Source of the DNA: Delftia tsuruhatensis NBRC 16741
Lineage (GTDB): Bacteria > Pseudomonadota > Gammaproteobacteria > Burkholderiales > Burkholderiaceae_C
DNA: 54,646 bases
NCBI RefSeq assembly: GCF_001571325.1
Contig: NZ_BCTO01000003.1
Span: 1 to 54,646 of the forward strand
Direction: 5' to 3'
The notes beneath the pieces were generated by a model. It made no database searches. It was given only the letters and a program-made list of their open reading frames with translations, and was not told the DNA's origin. Shown piece after piece: positions 17,549-25,640 of this stretch; positions within the stretch are counted from its first letter, which is position 1; every line of letters starts with the position of its first letter. Both the position numbers and the translations under genes were made by a program.

Positions 17549-18538
17549 ATGAAGACGATGAAGAAGCACGGCATGGCCCTGGCACTGCTGCTGGCCATGG
17601 CCTGCACGGGCCACGCCCAGCCGGCGCAGGATGCCGGCAACTACCCCGCCCGCCCCGTCACGCTGATCGTGCCTACGGCCGCCGCCGGCGGCACGGACAC
17701 CATCGCGCGGGTGTTTGCCGAAGGCCTGACCAGGCTGCTCAGGCAGCCCTTCGTGGTGGACAACCGGCCCGGCGCCAACGGCCTGGTCGGCGTGGAGCAG
17801 GCCGCGCGCGGCGCGCCGGACGGCTACCGGCTGCTGTTCACCTACACGGCGTCCATGGCCGTGAACCCCAGCCTCTACCGCAAGGTGCCCTATGACCCGG
17901 TGAAGGACTTCACGCCCATTGCGCAGATAGGGCGCGCCGGCAATCTGCTGCTGGTCTCGCGCGATCTGCCCGTGCATTCGCTCAAGGAGTTCGTGGCCTA
18001 TGCAAGCGCACGGCCCGGCCAGCTCAGCTACTGTTCCTGGGGCCAGGGCTCGGGCGGGCACCTGACCATGGAATTCCTGCTCAAGCAGGCCGGCCTGCAG
18101 ATGCAGCATGTGCCCTACAAGGGCAGCAGCCCCTGTGTGCAGGGCCTGCTGGGCGGGCAGGTGCAAGCGGCGTTTGCGGACACCTCGTCCACCGTGGAGC
18201 TGGTGCGTGCGGGCCGCGTGCGCGCCATCGCGCACAGCGGCGACAAGCGCATTCCCAGCCAGCCGGACCTGCCCAGCCTGACCGAGGCGGGCTACCCGTT
18301 CCACAACTATTCCTGGTACGGCGTCTTCGCGCCCGCCAAAACGCCGCAGCCCATCGTGGACAAGCTCAACGCCGCCATCAACCAGTTGCTGCAGGACCCG
18401 GCCACGGCCAAAAAGCTGGGCGAGCTCAACCTGACCGACCTGCCCCGGACCACGCCCGCGCAATTCGCCGACACGCTGCGCCAGGACCTGGCGGACTGGG
18501 GGCGGCTGGTGCGCGAGGTGGGTGTGCAGTTGGACTAG
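17549..18538 (+). CDS. Bug family solute receptor
   Basis: A 329-residue Bug/TctC-type receptor ending the operon that starts at the porin. Signal peptide about residues 1-23 (ending GHAQ), then YPARPVTLIVPTAAAGGTDTIARVFAEGL, VVDNRPGANGLVG and PYDPVKDFTPI. AAGGTD lies at the ligand-binding loop, which in Bug proteins holds a carboxylate by backbone contacts and a water bridge. AAGGAGAC stands before the ATG. Its sequence differs clearly from the 12504 receptor, so the two may recognise different forms of a substrate. Its stop is 4 bases from the stop of a convergent Bug gene. Confidence 0.93.
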   Translation: MKTMKKHGMALALLLAMACTGHAQPAQDAGNYPARPVTLIVPTAAAGGTDTIARVFAEGLTRLLRQPFVVDNRPGANGLVGVEQAARGAPDGYRLLFTYTASMAVNPSLYRKVPYDPVKDFTPIAQIGRAGNLLLVSRDLPVHSLKEFVAYASARPGQLSYCSWGQGSGGHLTMEFLLKQAGLQMQHVPYKGSSPCVQGLLGGQVQAAFADTSSTVELVRAGRVRAIAHSGDKRIPSQPDLPSLTEAGYPFHNYSWYGVFAPAKTPQPIVDKLNAAINQLLQDPATAKKLGELNLTDLPRTTPAQFADTLRQDLADWGRLVREVGVQLD

Positions 18539-18542
18539 CAGC

Positions 18543-19571
18543 TCACTCGGCGACGATGCCCGTCCTGCGCACCACCTCGCCAAAGCGCTTGAGGCGGTCG
18601 GACATCATGGCCTCGAAGGCGGCGGGGCTCATTTCCTCGGGCGGGGTCACGCCCCGGTCCTGCAGGCTGGACACCATGGCCGGCGCCGTGGCGGCCTGGC
18701 GCACGGCCTTGAAGAGGGCATGCACCACGGGCGCGGGCGTGCCGGCCGGCGCGGCCAGGCCGGTCCATGAGCTCATGTTCAGCTGCGGATAGCCCACCTC
18801 GGCCAGCGTGGGCACATCGGGCAGCTGCGCCACGCGCTGCTCGGAGGCCACGGCCAGGGCGCGCACCTTGCCTGCCTGGATGTGGGGCAGCATGGAGATG
18901 AGGTTGTCCAGGAACACCTGCACCTCGCCCGCCAGCACCGAGGTGACCAGCAGCGTGCCGCCCCGGTAGGGAACATGGGTGATGTCCAGGCCCGCATCGG
19001 CCTTGAACATCTCCATGTTGAGCTGGCCCATGCTGCCCGTGCCGCCGCTGCCGTAGTTGAGCTGGCCAGGGTGCTTTTTGGCATAGGCGATGAACTCCGC
19101 AAAGCTGCGGATGGGCAGGCTCGCGGGCACGACCAGCACATTGGGCAGGCGGCCCAGGATGGCGATGTTCTCGAAATCCTTGATGGGGTCGTAGCCCACC
19201 TTGGGCTGGGTCAGAGGATTGGCCAGGTGGCTGCTCTGCGAGGACACGACCAGGGTGTAGCCGTCCGGCTTGGCGCGCGCCACGGCCAGCGCGGCCACCG
19301 AGCCGCCCGCGCCGGGCCGGTTCTCCACGACGATGGGCACGCCCAGGATGCGTGCCATGGGCTCGGCGTACTGGCGTGCCATGGCATCCACCGAACCGCC
19401 CGGAGGGAACGGCACGATGAAGCTGATCTGGCGCGAGGGGTAGCCAGCGGCCTTGCCTTCGGCGGCCAGCGCCGCAAGCGGCGCCAGCATCCCCAGGCCC
19501 AGCCCCGCGCCAAGCACACGGCGGCGGGAAGGGTGGCTGGCAGCCTGGCGGGCGATAGGGGTCATGCTCAT
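18543..19571 (-). CDS. Bug family solute receptor (tandem paralogue, distal copy)
   Basis: A 342-residue Bug receptor. The N-terminus has a twin-arginine-like start (HPSRRRVLGAGLGLGML) ending at ALAA, suggesting Tat export. Mature features: YPSRQISFIVPFPPGGSVD, VVENRPGAGGSVA and GYDPIKDFENIAILGR. It is closely similar over its length to the receptor at 19648-20664, including the C-terminal SPAAFEAMMSDRLKRFGEVVR. The pair looks like a tandem duplication. AGGAGG precedes the start. It is the last gene of the M20 peptidase operon. Confidence 0.93.
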   Translation of the reverse strand: MSMTPIARQAASHPSRRRVLGAGLGLGMLAPLAALAAEGKAAGYPSRQISFIVPFPPGGSVDAMARQYAEPMARILGVPIVVENRPGAGGSVAALAVARAKPDGYTLVVSSQSSHLANPLTQPKVGYDPIKDFENIAILGRLPNVLVVPASLPIRSFAEFIAYAKKHPGQLNYGSGGTGSMGQLNMEMFKADAGLDITHVPYRGGTLLVTSVLAGEVQVFLDNLISMLPHIQAGKVRALAVASEQRVAQLPDVPTLAEVGYPQLNMSSWTGLAAPAGTPAPVVHALFKAVRQAATAPAMVSSLQDRGVTPPEEMSPAAFEAMMSDRLKRFGEVVRRTGIVAE

Positions 19572-19647
19572 GTCTCCTCCTTATGGAAATACGTCGGCTG
19601 CGTCCGGCCATCCGGGGCGCCCTGGGGGCGCCCTGGGCGTGCCCTGC

Positions 19648-20664
19648 TTACTCGGCCACGATATGGGCCTTGCGCACCACCTCGCCGAAGAGCTTCAGGC
19701 GCTCGGCCATCATCTTCTCGAACGCGGCAGGGCTCATCTCCTCGGGCGCGACCACGCCGCGCTCCTTGAGGCTGGCCACCATGGCAGGCGCGGTGGCGGC
19801 CTGGCGCACGGCCTTGTGCAGCGTCTGCACGATGGCGTCGGGCGTGCCCGCAGGCGCCGCGATGCCGGTCCAGGAGCTCATGTTGAGCTGGGGATAGCCG
19901 ACCTCGGCCATGGTGGGCACGTCGGGCAGCATGGGCAGGCGCTGCTCCGAGGCCACGACCAGGGCGCGCACCTTGCCCGACTGCACATGGGGCAGCATGA
20001 AGACCAGGTTGTCGAGGATGAACTGCACCTCGTTGCCGATGGCCGCCGTGACCAGCGGCGAGCCGCCGCGGTAGGGAATGTGGGTGGCGAAGATGCCCGT
20101 GGCGGCCTTGAGCATTTCCACGTTGAGCTGGCCCATGCTGCCGATGCCGGCGCTGCCGTAGTTGACCTGGCCGGGGCGCTTTTTCACGTACTCGATGAAC
20201 TCCTGGAAGTTCTTCACGGGCAGGCTGGAATGCACCATCAGCGCATTGGGCTGGCGGCCCAGGATGGCGATGTTCTCGAAGTCCTTGATGGGGTCGTAGC
20301 CGATCTTGGGCTGGGTCAGCGGATTGGCCAGGTGGCTGCTTTGCGAGGACACGACCAGGGTGTAGCCGTCCGGCTTGGCGCGCGACACGTACTGCGTGGC
20401 GACCGAGCCGCCCGCGCCGGGACGGTTCTCCACCACGATGGGCACGCCCAGGATGCGCGACAGGGGCTCGGCGTACTGGCGGCCCATGATGTCCACCGAG
20501 CCGCCGGGCGGAAACGGCACGACCAGCGTGATCGGGCGCGAGGGGTACTTGTCATCGGCGCGTGCGGCCAGCGGCGCCAGCGCGGACAGGCCCGCCAGGC
20601 CAAGGCCTGCGCCCAGCAGCTTGCGGCGGGTGGGGAAGGATGCATTCACGGACAGGTTTTTCAT
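19648..20664 (-). CDS. Bug family solute receptor (tandem paralogue, proximal copy)
   Basis: A 338-residue Bug receptor with a Tat-like signal (FPTRRKLLGAGLGLAGL, ending AARA). It shares PFPPGGSVD, VVENRPGAGGSVA, SSQSSHLANPLTQPK and GYDPIKDFENIAILGRQP with its neighbour at 18543-19571. I chose the ATG at 20664, which gives the signal peptide; the long upstream extension reads over the M20 gene in another frame. It begins 15 bases after the peptidase stop. The two receptors and the peptidase probably import and cleave an acyl-amino-acid-like carboxylate; this is inference from gene order. Confidence 0.93.
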   Translation of the reverse strand: MKNLSVNASFPTRRKLLGAGLGLAGLSALAPLAARADDKYPSRPITLVVPFPPGGSVDIMGRQYAEPLSRILGVPIVVENRPGAGGSVATQYVSRAKPDGYTLVVSSQSSHLANPLTQPKIGYDPIKDFENIAILGRQPNALMVHSSLPVKNFQEFIEYVKKRPGQVNYGSAGIGSMGQLNVEMLKAATGIFATHIPYRGGSPLVTAAIGNEVQFILDNLVFMLPHVQSGKVRALVVASEQRLPMLPDVPTMAEVGYPQLNMSSWTGIAAPAGTPDAIVQTLHKAVRQAATAPAMVASLKERGVVAPEEMSPAAFEKMMAERLKLFGEVVRKAHIVAE

Positions 20665-20678
20665 GGGTATCAGCGGAG

Positions 20679-21848
20679 TCAAGGATGGTCGAAGATGGCG
20701 AGGGCCACGGCCTGGGCGCGCGGCACGAAGGTGGCCAGCTCGCAGTACTCGCGCTCGGTATGGGGATGGCCGCCCACGGGGCCGGTGGCGCACAGCGTGG
20801 GCACGCCCACCGAGGCCGTGAGGCCGCTGTCGGCCGCGCCGCCCGTGAACTCGCCCTGCACGTCGAAGCCCAGCGACTGCGCGCCGCGACGGTACAGCTG
20901 CAGCAGCGCATCGGGCGTGGGCGCCATGGGCAGGGTGCGGCGCACGGCGGTGACGCGGCCCTGGGTGCGGGGCACGGATTCTTCCTCCACGATGGCGCGG
21001 ATGCGCTCCATCAGCGCATCGGGATCGGTCTGGGCCGTGTAGCGCACATCGAGCTCGGCCTTGGCATGGGGCGCCACCATGTTCGGCACGATGCCGCCCT
21101 GCAGCACGCCCACATTGGTGGTCGTGCCCGTGGCGGGATCGGTCAGCGCATGCAGGGCCAGCAGCTTGCGCGCCATGGCTTCCAGCGCGCTGGCGCCGGC
21201 CGCGTGGTTGATGCCGGCGTGGGCGGCCACGCCCTGCACCTCGAACTCCACGGCCATCGATCCCTTGCGGCTGGTCACCAGGTTGCCGCTGACGCGGCCC
21301 GGCTCGGCGTTGAAGACGGCGCGCGCACCGCGCACCGTATCCATGATGGTCTGGCGCGTGGCGGGCGAGCCGATCTCCTCGTCGCACGAGAAGAACAGCT
21401 TGAGCGGCGCGCCCAGGCCGCCGCAGCGCGCAAAGGCCTCGGCCACGAAGACGTTGAGCACCAGGCCCGACTTCATGTCGGCCACGCCGGGACCGTAGGC
21501 CCGGCCTTCTTCCACGCGGAAGGGGCGGCGCGCCACGGTGCCGGCCGGAAAGACCGTGTCCATGTGGCCCATCAGATAGATGGGCGCGCCCTCGCCGGGC
21601 CCGGGCACGTCGGCATGCAGCAGCACGCCGTAGCCGGGAACGTCCTCGAAGCGCACGGCCACGCCGGCCGCCTCCAGCCGCTCGCGCAGGGCCTGGGCCA
21701 CGGCCAGGATGCCGGCTTCATCGCGGCTGCCGCTGTCGATATCGACAATCCTGTGCAACAGATCTTGCATGGCCTGCTGCTGGCCGCCCAGCCAGTCCAG
21801 CAGTCTCGCGCGCTGCTGCACGCGGCTTTGTTCGAGGGTATCGTGCAT
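20679..21848 (-). CDS. M20 family metallopeptidase (carboxypeptidase G2-like)
   Basis: A 389-residue M20 hydrolase using two zinc ions to cut an amide bond, for example of N-acyl amino acids or C-terminal glutamate. Motifs: LMGHMDTVFPAGT (first zinc His and Asp), YGPGVADMKSGLVL (bridging Asp), FSCDEEIGS (catalytic Glu pair) and FNAEPGR. The central dimerisation insert (about 185-295) contains GVAAHAGINHAAGASALEAM. No signal peptide is seen, so it is cytoplasmic and acts after uptake. I chose the ATG at 21848 with GGAG 8 bases ahead. It is first in an operon with two Bug receptors and divergent from the RpiR gene. Confidence 0.93.
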   Translation of the reverse strand: MHDTLEQSRVQQRARLLDWLGGQQQAMQDLLHRIVDIDSGSRDEAGILAVAQALRERLEAAGVAVRFEDVPGYGVLLHADVPGPGEGAPIYLMGHMDTVFPAGTVARRPFRVEEGRAYGPGVADMKSGLVLNVFVAEAFARCGGLGAPLKLFFSCDEEIGSPATRQTIMDTVRGARAVFNAEPGRVSGNLVTSRKGSMAVEFEVQGVAAHAGINHAAGASALEAMARKLLALHALTDPATGTTTNVGVLQGGIVPNMVAPHAKAELDVRYTAQTDPDALMERIRAIVEEESVPRTQGRVTAVRRTLPMAPTPDALLQLYRRGAQSLGFDVQGEFTGGAADSGLTASVGVPTLCATGPVGGHPHTEREYCELATFVPRAQAVALAIFDHP

Positions 21849-21873
21849 GGTGGAATCTCCAGAGTGCATGCAG

Positions 21874-21911
21874 TGTTGCACGCGACCCCCTATTTTGCAA
21901 CACACGTTGCA
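21874..21911. promoter_or_regulatory. candidate RpiR operator, GTTGCA repeats
   Basis: TGCAACACACGTTGCA (21896-21911) is a perfect 6+4+6 inverted repeat. A further GTTGCA lies at 21875-21880, pairing as TGTTGCA/TGCAACA with 21896-21902. All three half-sites are in the 77-base space between the M20 and RpiR starts. Confidence 0.6.
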
Positions 21912-21925
21912 TATACAAGAAAAAC

Positions 21926-22873
21926 ATGAAATCACCATTGCAAAAAGCCGCGCTGCTGCTGCCGCAGCGCCTGGCGCAGCAGGGCGCGGAACTGACGGCC
22001 AGCGAGCAGACGCTGGCCCAGACCCTGGGCAGCGACTATCCGCATGCGCTGCTGGAATCGGCCACCGCCCTGGCAGCGCGCACAGGCACCAGCGCCTCGA
22101 CCGTGGTGCGCCTGTTCGCCAAGCTCGGCTATGCCAGCTATGCCGAGGCCCAGCGCGAGGCGCGCGGCGAGGTGACGGCGCTGCTGCAGACGGCTGCCCA
22201 GCGCGCGCCCGTGCTGCTGGGCGCGCAGCGCAGCCTGAGCGAGTGCGTGGACGATGCACTGCTGCACGACCAGCACAACATCCAATCCACGCGCGAAGGG
22301 CTGGACATGGCGGCCTTCGAGGCCATGGCCCGGCAGCTCGCGCAGGACGAGGGCCGGGTGTTCGTGCTGGCCCAGCTCAACAGCTCGCCGGTCTCCGCCT
22401 GGCTGGCCCTGCACCTGAACATGTGCCGCCCCGGCGTGCAGCAGCTGGATGCAGGCGCCATCGCCCCGGCCGACCAGCTGCTGTGGGTAGGCCCCACCGA
22501 CACGCTGCTGGCCTTCAGCGTCAGCCAGTATTCACGCGGCACCTACGAGGTGGCGCAGCGATTTTCGGAAGCCGGCGCCCGGGTGCTGGCCATCACCGAC
22601 AGCCCCACGGCCCCCCTGGCCACCGTGGCCCACCACTGGCTGCAGGTGCGCACGGCCAATGCCTCGCCCTTTCACTCCTACACGGCCGCCTTCTACCTGT
22701 GCAATGCCCTGGTCTCGGCCGTGGCCCAGTTGCGCCATGCCGATGTGTCCGAGGCGCTGGCCCGGCGCGACGCGCTGTGGAGGGAGTTCAACCACCAGCT
22801 GATCAGGACGCCCGAGCCGCGCGGGCCGGCTCGCGCCGCGCGCAAGCCACCCGCGCGCAGGTCTTCTACATAG
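21926..22873 (+). CDS. MurR/RpiR family transcriptional regulator
   Basis: A 315-residue regulator. Residues about 1-80 are an RpiR-type helix-turn-helix (ELTASEQTLAQTL, then ALAARTGTSASTVVRLFAKLGYASYAEAQ). Residues about 120-285 are a SIS-like domain (VFVLAQLNSSPVSAWLALHLN, ARVLAITDSPTAPLA), which usually binds a phosphosugar. Here the neighbours are a peptidase and Bug receptors, so the ligand may be different. It diverges from the M20 gene across GTTGCA palindromes. The C-terminus is a basic, Pro/Arg/Ala-rich tail, and its stop overlaps the receptor gene that comes the other way. Confidence 0.91.
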   Translation: MKSPLQKAALLLPQRLAQQGAELTASEQTLAQTLGSDYPHALLESATALAARTGTSASTVVRLFAKLGYASYAEAQREARGEVTALLQTAAQRAPVLLGAQRSLSECVDDALLHDQHNIQSTREGLDMAAFEAMARQLAQDEGRVFVLAQLNSSPVSAWLALHLNMCRPGVQQLDAGAIAPADQLLWVGPTDTLLAFSVSQYSRGTYEVAQRFSEAGARVLAITDSPTAPLATVAHHWLQVRTANASPFHSYTAAFYLCNALVSAVAQLRHADVSEALARRDALWREFNHQLIRTPEPRGPARAARKPPARRSST

Positions 22874-25346
22874 ACCAGTAGTACTTGAAGCTCAGCGTGG
22901 CCTCGCGATCCACGCCGCGGAAGATGCCTGCGAAGTACTTGCGGTTGAACAGGTTGTTGATGTTTAGCGCGATGCGGTACTGCGGCGTCTCGTAGGCCAG
23001 CGCCAGGTCGGCCAGCGTGGCGGAGTCGTTGATGTTCAGCGTGCCGTCCGCCGCCACGTTGTAGGGAGAGCGACCCTTGTAGCGCAGGCCGCCGGCCACC
23101 ATCAGGCCCGGCACCGCGCGCGGGCGGTAGTCCAGCCACAGGCTGGCCATGTGGCGTGTGGTCTGTATGGTCTGGCGGCCGATTTCGGCGGGCCGGTTGC
23201 TCTGCGTGGTGCGCGGGTCCAGGTAGGTGTAGCTGGCCAGCGCGTTCAGCTCGCGCGTGAGCGCGAAGCGGCCTTCCAGCTCCAGCCCCGTGGAGCGCAC
23301 CTCGCCCGTCTGGATGCTGAAGCGCGGGTGGTCGGGGTCCAGCGTGGTGACGTTGGTCTGGCGCAGGTCGAAGACCGAGGCCGTGATCAGCGAGGTGCTT
23401 CCCGGAGGCTGGTACTTCACGCCCGCCTCGTACTGCTTGCCGCGCCGGGGCTCGAACGGATTGCCGTCGTACTGCAGGCCCGTGACCGGATCGAAGGAGG
23501 TCGCATAGCTCGCATAGGGCGCCCAGCCGCTGTCGAACAGGTAGAGCAGGCCCGCGCTGCCGGTGGTGGCGCTGTCGCTCATGCGCGGCTGGGTGCTGCT
23601 GTTCTGCGTGGTGCGCGCCTGGTCATGGCGCAGGCTGAGATTGGCCACCCAGCGGTCCCACTTGAACTGGTTGAGGGTGTAGATGCCGGTCTGGCGCAGG
23701 TCCGTGCGGCTGTCCTCCAGCTCTGGATAGGCGATGGACTGGCCATAGGCAGGGTCGAGCATGTCCAGGTCGGGCACATCCCAGCCAAAGCCCAGGCCGC
23801 CGCGCTCCCTGTACTTCACATGGTCCATGCCAAAGGCCAGCCGGTGCTGCAGCCCGCCCCATCGCAGGTCCTTGTGCAGGCGGGTGTCCAGCGCCAGCGT
23901 GCGGCCCTTGGTGCGCTGGGCCAGGCTGGCGCGCGAGACGCTTCGGCCGTCGGCCAGCACGTCCATGGCGTAGATATGGCGGTAATCGATGTCGATGGTG
24001 GAGTAGCGCAGGTTCTGCGTGAGCTGCCAGCCGCTGTCGGTCTGGTGCGAGAACTCGTAGCCCAGCGATCGCGTGTCTCGGTCGAAGCGGTCGAAGGACG
24101 GGTCGCCGGCGGTCAGGTGCGCAGGCAGGTCCTTGATCTGCGGGTAGGTGAACAGGCTGGGCCACCAGGACTTGGGCGTGCCGCGCTCGCGCGAGTAGCT
24201 GCCCAGCACGGTCAGGTGGGTGCGGCCGGAGAGGTTCCAGCGCAGCGAGGGCGCGATGGAGATGCGGTCATCGCGCGAGCCCACGGTGCGTCCGTCGCTG
24301 TCACGCGCCTTGAGGTTGAGCCGGTACAGCAGGTCGCCCGAGGCATCCAGCGCGCCGCCCAGATCGGCCGTGGCCTGGGCGCGCTGGTAGCGGCCATAGG
24401 ACAGGCCCACGCTGTTCACATGGTCGGCCTCGGGTTTCTTGGAGACCACGTTGATCACGCCGCCCGGCCGCCCCTGGCCAAAGAGCACGGAGGCCGGGCC
24501 CTTGATGACCTCGATGCTGTCCAGCTCGTCGATCTCGTCGTTCCACGAACCATAGGTGCCGGCCGAGAACTGCCGCAGCCCGTCCTTGTAGTAGGAGCTG
24601 CCATCGCTGAACCCCCGGATGATGGCGCCCGTCATGCGCAGGTCCGCGCCCGTGACTTCGGTGGACACGCCGGCCGTGTACGACAGGGCCTGCTCGATGC
24701 TCTTGGGCGCCTGGTTCTGCAGCTGCTCCTGGGTGACGATGGAGATGGAGCGCGGCGTCTCGATCAGCGGCGTGTCCAGCTTGGTGCTGGCGCTCCTGCC
24801 GCTGCCCACGTAGCTGCCCGGCGCGGCCATGCGCTGCGAGGTCACGTTGACCGTGGACAGCGTGGTGCCCGCCGACGCCTGCGGCGCAGGCTCAGGCGCA
24901 GGCGCCTTTCGCAGCGTGAACGTGCCCTGCTCGGTGCTGTGCGCGGTCACGCCGGTGCCGGCCAACAGCCGGTCCATGGCCTCCTGCGGCGTGAAGCTGC
25001 CCCGGAGGGCCGGCGCCTGGCGGCCGCCCAGCACGGCTTCGTCGTACAGCACCTGGAACTGGGTCTGGCGGCCAAAGGCGCGCAGCGCGTTGATCAGCGG
25101 CTGGGCCGGCTGGTCAAAGGCCAGCCGCTGTCCGGATGACGGCATCGGTGAAGAGGCGGCCGGCTGCTGAAGCTGTTGCGCACGGGCGGACGGCGCGGCG
25201 CCCATGCCGGCCACGGCACCGGCCACCAGCCACGCCAGCAGGCGCGGACTGGCCTGCGGGCCGGCGCCCTGCTCCTTCATGTTCCTGCGTCGGGCATGTG
25301 TGCCCCTGCCTGCGAATTCCCTGCCTGCTGCTTCTTGCGCTCTCAT
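22866..25346 (-). CDS. TonB-dependent siderophore receptor with signalling (STN) domain
   Basis: An 826-residue outer-membrane receptor of the FpvA/FecA transducer type. After an export signal (cleavage near ARA-QQ, residue 56) comes an STN domain (about 75-146; LAFDQPAQPLINALRAFG) that talks to FecR, then the plug (about 190-300; RSISIVTQEQLQNQAPKSIEQAL, GRPGGVINVVSKKP) and a 22-strand barrel. I chose the ATG at 25346 because GGAG lies 5 bases ahead; an ATG at 25280 gives a shorter signal peptide but has a poorly spaced site. The chain ends SFKYYWSM, two residues beyond the usual terminal aromatic. The siderophore is not identifiable. Confidence 0.92.
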   Translation of the reverse strand: MRAQEAAGREFAGRGTHARRRNMKEQGAGPQASPRLLAWLVAGAVAGMGAAPSARAQQLQQPAASSPMPSSGQRLAFDQPAQPLINALRAFGRQTQFQVLYDEAVLGGRQAPALRGSFTPQEAMDRLLAGTGVTAHSTEQGTFTLRKAPAPEPAPQASAGTTLSTVNVTSQRMAAPGSYVGSGRSASTKLDTPLIETPRSISIVTQEQLQNQAPKSIEQALSYTAGVSTEVTGADLRMTGAIIRGFSDGSSYYKDGLRQFSAGTYGSWNDEIDELDSIEVIKGPASVLFGQGRPGGVINVVSKKPEADHVNSVGLSYGRYQRAQATADLGGALDASGDLLYRLNLKARDSDGRTVGSRDDRISIAPSLRWNLSGRTHLTVLGSYSRERGTPKSWWPSLFTYPQIKDLPAHLTAGDPSFDRFDRDTRSLGYEFSHQTDSGWQLTQNLRYSTIDIDYRHIYAMDVLADGRSVSRASLAQRTKGRTLALDTRLHKDLRWGGLQHRLAFGMDHVKYRERGGLGFGWDVPDLDMLDPAYGQSIAYPELEDSRTDLRQTGIYTLNQFKWDRWVANLSLRHDQARTTQNSSTQPRMSDSATTGSAGLLYLFDSGWAPYASYATSFDPVTGLQYDGNPFEPRRGKQYEAGVKYQPPGSTSLITASVFDLRQTNVTTLDPDHPRFSIQTGEVRSTGLELEGRFALTRELNALASYTYLDPRTTQSNRPAEIGRQTIQTTRHMASLWLDYRPRAVPGLMVAGGLRYKGRSPYNVAADGTLNINDSATLADLALAYETPQYRIALNINNLFNRKYFAGIFRGVDREATLSFKYYWSM

Positions 25347-25599
25347 TGCCACTCCGTTGCTGTGCCGTTGCACGGGCACGCGACGGGCAGGCCGCAGGCA
25401 GCCGTCGCGGGCGATCAGGAACCGCGCCGGACAAGCCATGCCAGCCCACCCGCGCATGCGCGTCAGGTGTTGCGGCCGTTGGCTGGGGCGTGAGGGACGA
25501 GCGCCCTCGGTGGTCCTTGGCTGGCAGCCGTGCGGGCCTGGAAAATCCACGCCCCTGCCCCTATAGAAGCCAAAACCGGTGCAAAGCTGGAACCTGGGG

Positions 25600-25629
25600 T
25601 TGGCCGTCAGTTTGAAACAAATTGTTTCC
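25600..25629 (-). promoter_or_regulatory. possible FecI-type promoter before the receptor gene
   Basis: On the minus strand the sequence reads GGGAAACAATTTGTTTC, resembling the GGAAAT -35 region of FecI-dependent fecA promoters as I recall it. It lies between the FecR stop and the receptor. No matching -10 is clear and the leader would be long (about 250 bases). The core is also a 6-base inverted repeat (25614-25628). Confidence 0.3.
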
Positions 25630-25640
25630 CGTCCTTCGAT

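Noticed and set aside
19600..19647. GGGGCGCCCTGG repeats between the two tandem Bug genes
   Set aside because: Simple GC-rich tandem runs without a T tract; could be a hairpin but no function can be supported.
25614..25628. GAAACA-AAT-TGTTTC hairpin as terminator of fecR
   Set aside because: The stem is AT-rich with no T run after it; more likely part of a promoter than a terminator.
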